Numbered from the stretch's first letter, positions 23,495 through 34,070 are shown. The stretch: 64,000 bases of DNA from G965213525 sp965213525 (GCA_965213525.1 OZ243889.1:1612001-1676000); one strand, 5' to 3'. The notes: a model not told the origin generated them from the sequence alone. Made by a program: numbers and translations.

Positions 23495-24430
23495 TCACCC
23501 GACGGTCACGTCCCCTGCGAGGACCCGGCGCGCTCGGCCCTCGACCTCCACGACGAGGGCCCCGTCGTCGTCGAGCCCGGTGGCCACCCCCCATCCCGGC
23601 CCGCCGGGCCTGTCTGAGGAGGCGGGGGCATCGTCGAGGCGCACCGGTCGGCCGATCGTCTCGCAACGTTCCCGCAGCTCGTCGATGACCGGCCCCCGCC
23701 CGCTCGCCTCGAGGGTGACGAGGCGGCGCTCGAAGGCGGTGACGATCGCGACGAGCAGCTCGACCCGTGACGGGCGCTGCCCGATCAGCTGGGCGAGGTC
23801 GACCGCAGGCGCTCGATCGGTGGAGAAGTCCGGGGGCAGCTCGACGTTGCAGCCCACCCCGACGACGACCGCCGGCGCACCAGACCCACCCGGCGCACCC
23901 GACCCACCCGGCGCACCCGACCCACCCCACGCACCCGGCGCACCCGGCGCACCCGACCCACCCCACGCACCCGGCGCACCCGGCGCCTCGACGAGCTCGG
24001 CGAGCACCCCGGCCAGCTTGGCGTAGCGGTGGCCCTGCGGCCCCGGGTGGGCGAGGGGGACCACGACGTCGTTGGGCCAGGAGACCGCCACACCGGCGGC
24101 GCCCATCGCCTCGGCCGCCTCGACGACGGCCAGGGCGGCGGCGGGCGTGAGCGCCACGAGGTCGTCTCGGGGGACCCCGGCCCGCACCAGCACCGACATC
24201 AGCAGGCCCGATCGGGGCGGCGACGTCCAACTCCGGCCCCGACGTCCCCGTCCCGCCGTCTGGGCGTCGGCGACGAGGATCTGCTCGCCGTCGCCTCGGC
24301 GGGCGGCCTCGACCAGATCGGCGTTGGTGCTGCCCGCCTCGGTGACCCAGGCCAGGTCGGCGAACCGCGAGCCGCCGAGCGCCGATCTGGCATCATCGCC
24401 GTTCGCTGCGTCAGGGTCGTCGCGGCTCAT
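23495..24430 (-). CDS. birA: Biotin--[acetyl-CoA-carboxylase] ligase
   Basis: A 311-residue biotin protein ligase of the short type without an N-terminal DNA-binding domain. It shows TEAGSTNADLVEAARRG, the biotinyl-AMP loop DAQTAGRGRRGRSWTSPP, SWPNDVVVP, then VVVGVGCNVELPP and a C-terminal domain ending ARRVLAGDVTVG. Between KLAGVLAELVEA and VVVGVGCN an insertion of about 35 residues is made only of Gly, Ala, Pro, Ser and Trp, encoded by short tandem repeats; the family normally has a short loop here. ATG 24430 lies 24 bases from the divergent carboxylase gene, whose product it should biotinylate. Confidence 0.87.
   Translation of the reverse strand: MSRDDPDAANGDDARSALGGSRFADLAWVTEAGSTNADLVEAARRGDGEQILVADAQTAGRGRRGRSWTSPPRSGLLMSVLVRAGVPRDDLVALTPAAALAVVEAAEAMGAAGVAVSWPNDVVVPLAHPGPQGHRYAKLAGVLAELVEAPGAPGAWGGSGAPGAPGAWGGSGAPGGSGAPGGSGAPAVVVGVGCNVELPPDFSTDRAPAVDLAQLIGQRPSRVELLVAIVTAFERRLVTLEASGRGPVIDELRERCETIGRPVRLDDAPASSDRPGGPGWGVATGLDDDGALVVEVEGRARRVLAGDVTVG
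23876..23988. repeat. Short GC-rich tandem repeats inside birA
   Basis: Repeats of CGGCGCACCCGACCCAC-type units, with variants containing CCCCACGCACC, alternate over about 110 bases and keep the frame. They encode alternating GAPGAWGGS and GAPGGS units on the minus strand. Confidence 0.75.
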
Positions 24431-24454
24431 CCACCGACCACGGGGTTGTCGCAC

Positions 24455-26236
24455 ATGCTGGAGAAGATCCTCATCGCCAACCGGGGCGAGATCGCCGTGC
24501 GCGTCATCCGCGCCTGTCGCGAGCTCGGCATCCCGACCGTGGCGGTGTACTCCGAGCTCGATCGCGATGCGCTGCACACCCGTCTGGCCGACGAAGCGTA
24601 CGCGCTGGGCGGACAGACCGCCGCCGAGAGCTACCTCGACACCGAGTCGATCCTGGGCGTCATCGAGCGGTCTGGTGCTGACGGCGTGCACCCGGGGTAC
24701 GGCTTCTTCTCCGAGAACGCCGACTTCGCCCGAGCCATCACAGGTCTCGGCGTCGCCTTCATCGGCCCACCCCCCGAGGCGATCGAGGTGATGGGCGACA
24801 AGATCTCGGCCCGCCTGGCCGCCGAGCGGGTGGGGGTGGCCGGCGTGCCCGGCACCACCGACCTCATCACCGGTCCCGACGACGTCGTGGCCTTCGGCGA
24901 GGAGTTCGGTTGGCCGGTGGCGATCAAGGCCGCGTACGGCGGCGGCGGGCGCGGGATGAAGGTCGTCCGCGAGGCCTCTCAGGCCGCGGCCGCCCTCGAG
25001 TCCGCCCAGCGCGAGGCCAAGGCGTACTTCGGTCGCGACGAGGCGTACATGGAGCGGTACCTCACCTGGCCCCGCCACATCGAGATGCAGATCATCGCCG
25101 ACAGCCACGGCAACTGCGTGTGGGTCGGTGAGCGCGACTGCTCGGCTCAGCGCCGCCACCAGAAGCTCGTCGAGGAGAGCCCGGCACCGAACTTCGACGA
25201 TGCCGTCCGCCAGGCCATGGGCCAGGCGGCCGTCGACGTCGCCCGGGGCTGTGACTACGTCAACGCCGGCACCGTCGAGTTCCTCTTCCAGGACGGCGAG
25301 TTCTTCTACCTCGAGATGAACACCCGCCTGCAGGTCGAGCACCCCGTCACCGAGGTGGTCGCCGGGGTCGATCTGGTGCACGAGCAGATCAGGGTGGCCT
25401 CGGGCGAGGCGCTGTCGTTCACCCAGGACTCGCTGCAGCGGCGGGGACACGCCATCGAGGTCCGCATCAACGCCGAGGACCCGACCGCCGGCGCCTTCAC
25501 CCCCTCCCCCGGGCCGATCACGACGCTGCGGGTGCCCGGCGGTCCCGGCGTGCGCTGGGACGGCGGGTACGAGGCCGGCGACGAGATCAGCCAGTACTAC
25601 GACAACCTCGTCGGTAAGCTGGTCGTCGACGGCCCGACCCGCGAGGTGGCCATCGACCGCACCTTGCGGGCGCTGCGCGAGTTCGAGGTGACCGGCATCA
25701 AGACCACGATCCCCGCCGATGTGGCAATCCTCGCCCACCCCGACTTCCGTGCCGGTGAGCACTCGACCAAGTGGGTGGAGGAGCGCCTCGATCTCAGCTC
25801 GGTCACCTCCCCCGACGCTCCCGCCCAGGCAGACGACGAGGACGACGAGCCCAAGGTGCGTCGTGACACCACCGTCGAGGTGGGCGGACGTCGCTTCGAG
25901 GTCACCACCTGGGCGCCCGCCTCCGCGGCGACGGCCCCGGCGAGCGGCGCAGCACGCGGGGCCCGTCCTCGCCGCAGCGGTGGTCGCAGCAGCGCCGCGG
26001 CGAGCGACGGCACGGTGGTCGTGCCGATGCAGGGCACCATCGTCAAGGTGCTCGTCGCCGAGGGCGACGAGGTCGCCGCAGACCAGCCCCTGGCGGTGCT
26101 CGAGGCCATGAAGATGGAGAACAACGTGAGCGCCCCGGTGGCCGGGTCCGTTTCGGACCTGCGGGTCAGCGCCGGCGACACCGTCGGCACCGGCGACGTG
26201 GTCTGTGTGATCACCCCGGCGGCGTCGTCGGAGTGA
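24455..26236 (+). CDS. Acetyl/propionyl-CoA carboxylase alpha subunit (biotin carboxylase plus biotin carrier domain)
   Basis: A 593-residue protein. Biotin carboxylase domain at about residues 1-450: MLEKILIANRGEIAVRVIRA, the ATP-grasp glycine loop YGGGGRGMKVV, EMNTRLQVEHPVTE and HAIEVRINAEDP. A linker of about 70 residues follows, then the biotinyl domain with the modified Lys in VLEAMKMENNVSAPVAG near the C-terminus. It makes carboxybiotin for a beta subunit not found here and feeds malonyl- or methylmalonyl-CoA. ATG 24455 begins at the family N-terminus; longer upstream frames cross birA and are rejected. It resembles mycobacterial AccA3/AccA1. The divergent birA supports the assignment. 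Confidence 0.92.
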   Translation: MLEKILIANRGEIAVRVIRACRELGIPTVAVYSELDRDALHTRLADEAYALGGQTAAESYLDTESILGVIERSGADGVHPGYGFFSENADFARAITGLGVAFIGPPPEAIEVMGDKISARLAAERVGVAGVPGTTDLITGPDDVVAFGEEFGWPVAIKAAYGGGGRGMKVVREASQAAAALESAQREAKAYFGRDEAYMERYLTWPRHIEMQIIADSHGNCVWVGERDCSAQRRHQKLVEESPAPNFDDAVRQAMGQAAVDVARGCDYVNAGTVEFLFQDGEFFYLEMNTRLQVEHPVTEVVAGVDLVHEQIRVASGEALSFTQDSLQRRGHAIEVRINAEDPTAGAFTPSPGPITTLRVPGGPGVRWDGGYEAGDEISQYYDNLVGKLVVDGPTREVAIDRTLRALREFEVTGIKTTIPADVAILAHPDFRAGEHSTKWVEERLDLSSVTSPDAPAQADDEDDEPKVRRDTTVEVGGRRFEVTTWAPASAATAPASGAARGARPRRSGGRSSAAASDGTVVVPMQGTIVKVLVAEGDEVAADQPLAVLEAMKMENNVSAPVAGSVSDLRVSAGDTVGTGDVVCVITPAASSE

Positions 26237-26284
26237 CCGGCTGGGACGGCGTCACCTGGCCCGTGAGGACGGGGTGCGGCGGCG

Positions 26285-27991
26285 TCAACCGGCCTGGGCG
26301 GACAGGGTGCGGATCGCGCGGGGCGCGACGTCGACGATCACGTCGTTGGCCCCGCGGTCGCCGAGGCTGCCGACGAAGGGCGAGGTGCTGAAGACGAACA
26401 CGCCCCCGTCGGCGGCGACCAGCAGGTACCCGTCGCCGTAGCGCACCATCCCGACGACCGGTGCCACGAGCGGTGCTCCGGCCATCGAGCCGTGGAAGCC
26501 GGCGTCGCCGAAGGCGAACACACCACCGTCGGCGGCGACCATCCAGTACCCCTGGCCTTCGGGCGTGGCGGCGATGCCGGCGACCGGCGCGTTGAGGGTC
26601 GACCCCCCCAGCGATCCGGCGAAGGCGGCATCGCCCATGGCGAACACCCCGCCGTCAGCGGCGGCGAGCAGCATCCCCTCTCCCGTCGCGGTCGCGGTGG
26701 CGTCGATGATGGGGGCGTTCAGCGTTCGCGCCGACAGGTCACCGATGTCTGCGGCGGTCCCGATCTCCAGCACCCGCCCCCGTTCGGTGACCACCCACAA
26801 CCCGGCCCCGTCGGGGGTGGCTGCGAGCGCGGCGGCGCCGTCACCGGGCCCGATCGATCGGCCGGCACCGAGGCGCATGGGCGGGGCGGTCCCGAGGGCG
26901 GTGATGGTGCCGCTGGCGTCGAGCACCCACACCCCCTGGCCGTCGGGGGTGGCCTCGATGCCCACGGCCCGCCCGGCGGCCGACCCGAGGTCAGGGGCGC
27001 CGAAGCCGGTCGTGTGACCGGTTCCACCGAGCACCCAGTACCCGACGACCTCGCCCCCGGCGCTTCGGGCCACCAGCTCGTCGGCTGACGGCGCCTCCGG
27101 CGACGAGCCGGCGAGGACGAGGTCGCCGACGATCTGTCCGAGCGCGTCGACGAGCGGTGGGGCGGCGACGTGCACGGTGGGCGCGTCACCACAGCGCGAC
27201 GACCCGTACGAGACGACACCGGCGAGGGCGAGCGTCCCGTCCACCTCGACCAGCAGCGGACCGCCCGAGTCACCGAAGCACGGGGCGGGCCCGACGGTGC
27301 ACAGGTGGGTGCCGACGACGTAGGCGCTGCCCCACGCCGCCGCGCAGGCGGGGTCGGGCGCGATGGTGACCTCGCCTCGCTGCACCACGTCGGGGTACGT
27401 GCCACCGTCCTGATCGGTCGCGCCCCACCCCACCACGACGCCGTCGACCGGGCGGGCGCCGAGGCCGAGATCGACCTGCGGGCCGATCACTGGACGGGGC
27501 TCGGTGGCCAACGGGGCCGCCGTCTCGAGCACGGCGGCGTCGAGCCCGTCAGACAGGGACCTCACCTCGACCGCCTCGACGCCGGCGGCCGACGCCCGGG
27601 TGTCGGTCACGACGGTCACGTCGACGAGGGGGTCGGGTCCGAGGCAGTGGCGGGCCGTTATGACGTGGCGCAGCCCGACGACCACCCCGGTGCAGGACCA
27701 CGTGGCGCCGCCCCCGGGTTGGCGCACCGCCAGTCGCACGACCCCGGTGGCGCCGGGATCGTCGACGCCGCCGACGATCTTGTCCGACCTCGTCGCCGGG
27801 ACGGTGGGGTCGTCGGCGGCGGGACCGGAGGTGTCGGCGTCGAACGCCGAGGCGAGTGGGAAGGCCAACAGGCCGCTGGCGAGCACGCCGACGGCGATGG
27901 CCACCCTGCGACGGCGCCGTCGGGACGGGGTCGTCGCAGCGCCTGAGCCCCCGATGCCGCCCGTGCGTGCCGATCGATCCACCACCCTCAT
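26285..27991 (-). CDS. Secreted trypsin-like serine protease with C-terminal GYW-DGGVFAFGD repeats
   Basis: About 568 residues. A basic, Arg-rich N-terminus and one hydrophobic helix (VAIAVGVLASGLLAFPLASA) act as signal or anchor. The S1 protease domain begins at IVGGVDDPGATGVVRL, with the catalytic His in VITARHCL, Asp in GLDAAVLE and Ser in CFGDSGGPLLVE, so it looks active. From about residue 310 come several repeats of about 45 residues with the core GYWMVAADGGVFAFGDAGFH, probably a beta-propeller-like binding module. The start at ATG 27991 is uncertain; the frame is open to 28039. It is convergent with the carboxylase gene. The repeat type recurs at 50446-51327. Confidence 0.8.
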   Translation of the reverse strand: MRVVDRSARTGGIGGSGAATTPSRRRRRRVAIAVGVLASGLLAFPLASAFDADTSGPAADDPTVPATRSDKIVGGVDDPGATGVVRLAVRQPGGGATWSCTGVVVGLRHVITARHCLGPDPLVDVTVVTDTRASAAGVEAVEVRSLSDGLDAAVLETAAPLATEPRPVIGPQVDLGLGARPVDGVVVGWGATDQDGGTYPDVVQRGEVTIAPDPACAAAWGSAYVVGTHLCTVGPAPCFGDSGGPLLVEVDGTLALAGVVSYGSSRCGDAPTVHVAAPPLVDALGQIVGDLVLAGSSPEAPSADELVARSAGGEVVGYWVLGGTGHTTGFGAPDLGSAAGRAVGIEATPDGQGVWVLDASGTITALGTAPPMRLGAGRSIGPGDGAAALAATPDGAGLWVVTERGRVLEIGTAADIGDLSARTLNAPIIDATATATGEGMLLAAADGGVFAMGDAAFAGSLGGSTLNAPVAGIAATPEGQGYWMVAADGGVFAFGDAGFHGSMAGAPLVAPVVGMVRYGDGYLLVAADGGVFVFSTSPFVGSLGDRGANDVIVDVAPRAIRTLSAQAG

Positions 27992-28111
27992 CCTAACGTC
28001 ACGAAGAGTGAGATCTGAAGCGCTGAGAGGCCCCGTCATCGCGAACCCCCGGGTGGCCCAGGGCGCGTGCCCCTCGTTGCGGCGGCGCCCATCGATCGGA
28101 GGCGAGCAGGG

Positions 28112-28975
28112 TCAGGGCTCCTCGGCCAGCGCGGCGCAGTAGTCGCGGTACGGGCTCGTCGGCATGGCTTCGACGGCACGCCGGAGGCCGTCGTCGTCCA
28201 CGTACCCCTTGCGCCAGGCGACCTCCTCGGGGCAGGAGATCTTCATCCCCTGGCGGGCCTCGACGGTGGCGATGAAGTTGGCGGCGTCGAGGAGGCTCTC
28301 GTGGGTGCCCGAGTCGAGCCACGCCACGCCCCGGCCCAGGGGCACCGCCCGCAGCTCACCGGCGTCGAGGTAGCTGCGGTTGAGGTCGGTGATCTCGAGC
28401 TCGCCTCGGGCCGAGGGTGACAGCGCGCCCGCCCGCTCGGACGCAGTCCCGTCATAGAGGTAGAGCCCGGGGACCGCGAGGTTAGACCGGGGTCGCGTCG
28501 GCTTCTCCTCGAGGTGGGTCACCCGGCCGGCGTCGTCGAGCACGACGATGCCGTAGCGCTGGGGGTCGGTCACCGGGTAGCCGAAGATCACCGCCCCGGC
28601 GTCGAAGTCCGACACGATGGCGTCCAGACCCATCCGGCCGTAGAAGACGTTGTCGCCGAGGATCAGGCACACGGGCTCACCGCCGAGGAAGTCCGCCCCG
28701 ATCACCAACGCCTGGGCGATGCCCTCGGGAGCCGGCTGCTCGGCGAACGTGAGCGTGATGCCCCACGCCGAACCGTCGCCCAGGAGGGCCTGGAAGCGGG
28801 GCAGATCAGCCGGGGTCGAGATCAACATGATGTCGGTGATGCCGGCCAGCATCAACGTCGACAGGGGGTAGTAGATCATCGGCTTGTCGTGGACCGGCTG
28901 CAGCTGCTTGCTCGCCACCTGGGTGAGCGGGTACAGCCGGCTGCCCGCTCCCCCGGCCAACACGATGCCCCTCAC
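28112..28975 (-). CDS. rmlA: Glucose-1-phosphate thymidylyltransferase
   Basis: A 287-residue enzyme making dTDP-glucose, the entry to dTDP-rhamnose. The N-terminus reads MRGIVLAGGAGSRLYPLTQV, then KQLQPVHDKPMIYYPLSTL, EQPAPEGIAQALVIGADF, ILGDNVFYGRMG and YGIVVLDDAGRVTHLEEKP, all typical. GTG 28975 is the start. It is 4.7 kb from the rmlCBD run on the same strand, so the pathway is complete in this window but split in two transcription units. The next gene upstream, moeZ, ends 13 bases before its start. Confidence 0.92.
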   Translation of the reverse strand: MRGIVLAGGAGSRLYPLTQVASKQLQPVHDKPMIYYPLSTLMLAGITDIMLISTPADLPRFQALLGDGSAWGITLTFAEQPAPEGIAQALVIGADFLGGEPVCLILGDNVFYGRMGLDAIVSDFDAGAVIFGYPVTDPQRYGIVVLDDAGRVTHLEEKPTRPRSNLAVPGLYLYDGTASERAGALSPSARGELEITDLNRSYLDAGELRAVPLGRGVAWLDSGTHESLLDAANFIATVEARQGMKISCPEEVAWRKGYVDDDGLRRAVEAMPTSPYRDYCAALAEEP

Positions 28976-28988
28976 GGCGCCGACCCTC

Positions 28989-30158
<1,170 letters not shown>

Positions 30159-30249
30159 CGTCGCTCCCCGGTCGTCCTGCCCACCCAAAACCTACCGGAC
30201 AGGTCAGGTATTCCTCACCGGGCGCGTCGTCGGCGCGCCTGGGCGGTGC

Positions 30250-31038
30250 TCATGATGGGCGGCGGGGCCGCACCAGGCGGGGCAGGGTCTCACCGATGCG
30301 TGCGAGCAGCACCTCGTCGGCCAGGGCGTCCATCTCGGTCGGCGACCCGTTCAGGATGACGATGCGGGCCCCGTGCCGGCGGGCCACCGGCACGACCCCG
30401 TTGATCGGGGCGACGGCCAAGGTGGACCCGACGGTCAGCAACAGGTCGGCCTCGATCGCCGCTCGCTCGGCCCGCTCGAGGTCACCGGCGACGAGGTTCT
30501 GGCCGAAGCTGATCGTCGCGGACTTGAGGATGCCTCCACAGGCCAGGCACGGCGGATCGGTCTCACCCGCTCGCACCCGGTCGAGCGTCTCGCTCATGGG
30601 CCCACGGGCCTCGCAGTCCCAACAGACCACCTCGCGCATGGTGCCGTGGACCTCGACGACGAGCTCGGGATCGTTGCCCGCCGCGTGGTGCAACCCGTCG
30701 ACGTTCTGGGTCAACAGGGCGTGCAGCTTGCCTCGACGCTGCAGGTCGACCAGCGCCCGGTGGCCGTCGTTGGGTTCGGCCACCCACACCGGAGCATCGA
30801 CCCGGCTCTGCCAGGCGAGGCGGCGCACCTCGGGGTCGGCGAGGTAGTGCCGGATGTTGGACAGCCTCTCGGCTTTGGGGTTGCGCGTCCACAGCCCCTG
30901 AGGGCCCCTGTAGTCCGGGATGCCGCTGTCGGTCGAGATGCCCGCCCCGCTCAGCACCACCACCCGTTCGGCGGTGTCGATCCACCCCCGGACGCGGTCG
31001 ATGGCCTCGTCGGGCGGTGGTGGGGGGGCATCGGTCAT
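30250..31038 (-). CDS. Sirtuin (NAD-dependent protein deacylase, Sir2 family)
   Basis: A 262-residue protein with the NAD pocket VVLSGAGISTDSGIPDYRGP (about 25-44), LLTQNVDGLHHAAG, the catalytic His in VVEVHGTMREVVC and a zinc site from two Cys pairs (CWDC and CLAC), then ISFGQNL, LLTVGSTLAVAP and VILNGSP. All core residues are present. ATG 31038 (MTDAPPPPP) is chosen; the longer frame adds an atypical basic stretch. It is divergent from the 199-residue protein at 31257 and probably transcribed alone. Confidence 0.87.
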   Translation of the reverse strand: MTDAPPPPPDEAIDRVRGWIDTAERVVVLSGAGISTDSGIPDYRGPQGLWTRNPKAERLSNIRHYLADPEVRRLAWQSRVDAPVWVAEPNDGHRALVDLQRRGKLHALLTQNVDGLHHAAGNDPELVVEVHGTMREVVCWDCEARGPMSETLDRVRAGETDPPCLACGGILKSATISFGQNLVAGDLERAERAAIEADLLLTVGSTLAVAPINGVVPVARRHGARIVILNGSPTEMDALADEVLLARIGETLPRLVRPRRPS

Positions 31039-31256
31039 CGACGGAGCTCCTCGCCACCGGTGAGCTGGGTGCAAGCCAGACGGTCGTGCCCGTGCCGGCG
31101 TGGTCGGCGCCTCCGAAGCTAGGGGAAGCGATCCGCTGGCCCCCACCCCCGGGCTGTACTAGAACGTCATGAGATACATCGAAGGCCGCGAAAGGGCGGT
31201 CGTGCGCACTTCCCCCGGAACACCAGCGGGCGCCGAGCCCGGGGAGGACACACAGG

Positions 31257-31856
31257 ATGGGACAGGCACCGCAGTTCCGCACCGATCGGATCCGGGTGGT
31301 GGCCGGAGAGGACCCTCGCCCGGGCGACCACCCCGGGTTCGACCCCCGCTCGCGCTACGTCGAGCGCTACTGGCTCGGCATCCTCGGCCCCGCCACGACG
31401 CTGTTCCTGCGCCGGGCGGCCGCCGAGCTCGACCGGGCTCCGGACGGGTGGTGGATGGACGTCGCTGGTACGGCTCGCAGCCTCGGACTCGTCTCGTCGA
31501 GTCGCCACGCCCCGTTCCAGCGGGCGCTCGGGCGGGCGTGCACGTTCGGGCTCGCCTCGGCGCTGGACCCGTCCATGATCGCCGTGCGCCGCCGGCTGCC
31601 GCCGCTCACCCTGAACCAGCTCGCCCGCCTCCCCGAGGACCTGCGCGTCGAGCACGACCGCCAGCGTCGCGATGACGCCGGCGCCCGCACCGCCGCCGAG
31701 ATCGACGCCGTGCGGGTGGGTGAGCTGGCCCGGGCGCTGCTCGAGCTCGGTGAGTCCCTCGAGGAGGCCGACGCCCAGCTGGCCCGCTGGCAGGTGGACC
31801 AACGCACCCGTCAGCAGGCGCTGTTCGAGGCCTACCAGGACCTCGACGCGGCCTGA
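31257..31856 (+). CDS. Conserved-looking hypothetical protein, 199 residues
   Basis: No family is recognised. The protein is soluble and helical: a central segment RYVERYWLGILGPATTLFLR with DGWWMDVAGTARSLGL, then PFQRALGRACTFGLASALD, and a long C-terminal helix (VGELARALLELGESLEEADA ... RTRQQALFEAYQDLDAA) likely to form a coiled coil. The middle could be a winged-helix-like fold, which is speculative. GGGGAGGA at 31239-31246 is a good ribosome binding site. It is divergent from the sirtuin; the sulfotransferase gene follows 174 bases later. Confidence 0.65.
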   Translation: MGQAPQFRTDRIRVVAGEDPRPGDHPGFDPRSRYVERYWLGILGPATTLFLRRAAAELDRAPDGWWMDVAGTARSLGLVSSSRHAPFQRALGRACTFGLASALDPSMIAVRRRLPPLTLNQLARLPEDLRVEHDRQRRDDAGARTAAEIDAVRVGELARALLELGESLEEADAQLARWQVDQRTRQQALFEAYQDLDAA

Positions 31857-32030
31857 CGGCGAACAGGACCCCCGCAGCCGGAGCGACCGCGACCGACGGC
31901 GGTACGGGTGTCTGCACCCGGCACAGGTCCTCAAGGCGGCGGCCCGGCGGCCGACGTGTCGCACCGTGTCACCCGAGAGCCCGAGCCTGGCGGTGTGGGC
32001 CGGGGCCGCTCGACCCGTCGACGGGGCGTC

Positions 32031-33071
32031 GTGACCGCCGACCCCTACCGCCACCGGCCCAACCCCGCGCTGGAGGCGACCATCGCCGAGCTCACCGAGG
32101 TGCTGACCCCCACCGCCGAGCTGCTTCGACGCTGCCATCGCGCTCCCGAGCACCCGACGGTCCTCGTCCACGGGTGTCCGCGCAGCGGGACGACCGTGAC
32201 GCTGCAGTGGCTCGTGGCCACCGGGGCACTGGCCTCACCGTCCAACGTGGTCGCCCGCTTCCCGACCGCGCCGTGGCTCGGTGCCGTCGTGCACCGCCTG
32301 CTGCTCGACCCCGAGCTCGGCATCGGCGACGAGATGACCCCGGCCGGCCGCGGTGAGCTGCGCGCTGATCTGGGGAAGACCTCCGGGCCCGGCGCGGTGC
32401 ACGAGTGCTGGGGTGCGTGGCGGCACCTGATCCCACCCGGTCCAGACGACGCGCTCGACGCCGAACGTGCAGCGAGGTTCGACACCGCCGGCCTGCGGGC
32501 CATGTTCGGCGGTCTCGAGGCCGGGTTCGCCAAGCCGGTGGCGGCCAAGGCCCTCATCATGAACTGGAACGTGGGGCTCCTCGCTGCTGCGTTGCCCGAC
32601 GCCGCCTTCTTGAGGGTCCGCCGGGACCCGCACGAGACGATGGCGTCGATCTGGCGAGCGCGACGACGTCGCAACGGCGACGCGACGACGTGGTGGTCGT
32701 TCCGGCCGCCCGGGTCACGACAGCTGGAGCGACTTCCCGTCGCCGATCAGATCGCCGCCCAGGTGAGATCCATCGAGGACGCGCTCGATGACAGCTTCGC
32801 CGCCCTCGACCCGCACCGGCGTCTCGAGCTGAGGCTCGAGGACCTCATCGCTGACCCCGAGGCCGCCCACGAGCGCGTGCGCGGCTGGCTCGGCCCCCTG
32901 GGCGTCGCCCTCCCCGGCCGCCACCCGCTGGCATCGACGTCCCAGTTGGGCGCCGGCGACCCGCCGGCGCTCCCGGCCGAGGTGCGAGCCGAGCTGCGGG
33001 CGGCGTGGGACACGACGTGCGAACCGACGGTTCAGCGGCCGCCGATGCGGTCGACCTCAGCGGCATGGTGA
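32031..33071 (+). CDS. Sulfotransferase-family protein
   Basis: A 346-residue protein with the 5'-phosphosulfate loop VLVHGCPRSGTTVTLQWLVA at about residues 47-66 and the 3'-phosphate region FLRVRRDPHETMASIWRARR near 200, then LRLEDLIADPEAAHERVRGW. It would transfer sulfate from PAPS to a sugar or lipid. GTG 32031 gives the family N-terminus (ADPYRHRPNPALEATIAEL); the longer upstream frame is low-complexity. Its stop overlaps the next ATG (33065), so it is coupled to the FemAB/GNAT-like gene. Acceptor unknown; the neighbours suggest a surface glycan. Confidence 0.77.
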   Translation: MTADPYRHRPNPALEATIAELTEVLTPTAELLRRCHRAPEHPTVLVHGCPRSGTTVTLQWLVATGALASPSNVVARFPTAPWLGAVVHRLLLDPELGIGDEMTPAGRGELRADLGKTSGPGAVHECWGAWRHLIPPGPDDALDAERAARFDTAGLRAMFGGLEAGFAKPVAAKALIMNWNVGLLAAALPDAAFLRVRRDPHETMASIWRARRRRNGDATTWWSFRPPGSRQLERLPVADQIAAQVRSIEDALDDSFAALDPHRRLELRLEDLIADPEAAHERVRGWLGPLGVALPGRHPLASTSQLGAGDPPALPAEVRAELRAAWDTTCEPTVQRPPMRSTSAAW

Positions 33072-34027
33072 CCGCGCACCAGCCGCGCCGCTGTTCCCCG
33101 CCGAGCCACGGCGCAGGGTTCGCATCGACGAAGTTCGTCGAGACGTCCTGTCACGCCGATGACGTCGTCCCCCTCTCCCGGTCGGGCGCCGTGTTGGTGC
33201 GACGGCCGATCGACGGTGGCGGACATGACCTCGCCGGGCCGTACCCCCTCCTCGTCGTGCCCCGCCCCGCGGGGCTGGCCGCCGACCTCGCCGAGCTGGA
33301 CGGCGGTCCGTCGATCAGCGTCACCGCGGTCATCGACCCGCTGAGCTGCCCGGACGCCGTCGCGCTGGGGACGGCGTTCCCCGACCTGTTGGTGCCGTTC
33401 AAGCGTCACCACCTCGTCGATCTGACCGACGGCGCGCACTCGGCCAGCGCCCACCACCGCCGCTACGCCCGCCGCGCTCACCGTTCGCTGACGATCGAGC
33501 GATGCGACGACACGGCGCGGGTCGGCGACGCCCTCGTCGTGGCCTATGCGGCGCTGCGGGCGCGCGTCGAGCTGTCCGAGGGGTCCGATCTCACCCCCGA
33601 CGAGCTGCGCCGACAGGTCGCTCTGGACGGTGTCAGCGCCTGGATCGCCACCGCCGACGGTGTCGACCTGGCGGTGGCGCTGTGGGTTCGGGACGGCCGG
33701 TTCGCCTGGTACCACCTGGCCGCGGCCACCCCGGCCGGACGGGAGGCCTGGGCGCTGTTCGGCCTGATGGCCACCGCGTTGTCAGAGCTGCGCGACGACG
33801 GCGTCGAGCTCGTCGACCTCGGCGGGCCCGCCGGCACCAGCGACCGCCCCGGCGACGGACTCGATGCCTTCAAGGCCGGCTGGTCCACCCACCACACCCT
33901 CGCCCTGCTGGGCGGACGGGTGCTGGATCGTGACCGCTACGACCGCCTGTCCGAGGGCGTGGACACCAGCTGGTTCCCCGCGTATCGCGCTGGTCGCCGG
34001 CCCATCACGGTGACCGGTTCCCCATGA
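33065..34027 (+). CDS. FemAB/GNAT-like acyltransferase
   Basis: About 320 residues. The middle RRYARRAHRSLTIERCDDTA and the C-terminal AWYHLAAATPAGREAWALFG with VELVDLGGPAGTSDRPGDGL and DAFKAGWSTHHTLALLGGRV resemble the GNAT domain of FemAB/CelD-type proteins, which move acyl or aminoacyl groups onto surface polymers. ATG 33065 overlaps the sulfotransferase stop by several bases. A DegT-type aminotransferase follows 43 bases later. An N-acyltransferase acting on the amino sugar made by that aminotransferase would make sense, but this is inference. Confidence 0.65.
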   Translation: MVTAHQPRRCSPPSHGAGFASTKFVETSCHADDVVPLSRSGAVLVRRPIDGGGHDLAGPYPLLVVPRPAGLAADLAELDGGPSISVTAVIDPLSCPDAVALGTAFPDLLVPFKRHHLVDLTDGAHSASAHHRRYARRAHRSLTIERCDDTARVGDALVVAYAALRARVELSEGSDLTPDELRRQVALDGVSAWIATADGVDLAVALWVRDGRFAWYHLAAATPAGREAWALFGLMATALSELRDDGVELVDLGGPAGTSDRPGDGLDAFKAGWSTHHTLALLGGRVLDRDRYDRLSEGVDTSWFPAYRAGRRPITVTGSP

Positions 34028-34070
34028 CCATGGCGGTCCAGTTCGCAGCCGCCGACGCCGGGTCGACGAG

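Noticed and set aside
24431..25762. Extension of the birA frame upstream across the carboxylase gene
   Set aside because: The extra 444 codons are antisense to biotin carboxylase and have no BirA sequence; ATG 24430 begins the family N-terminus.
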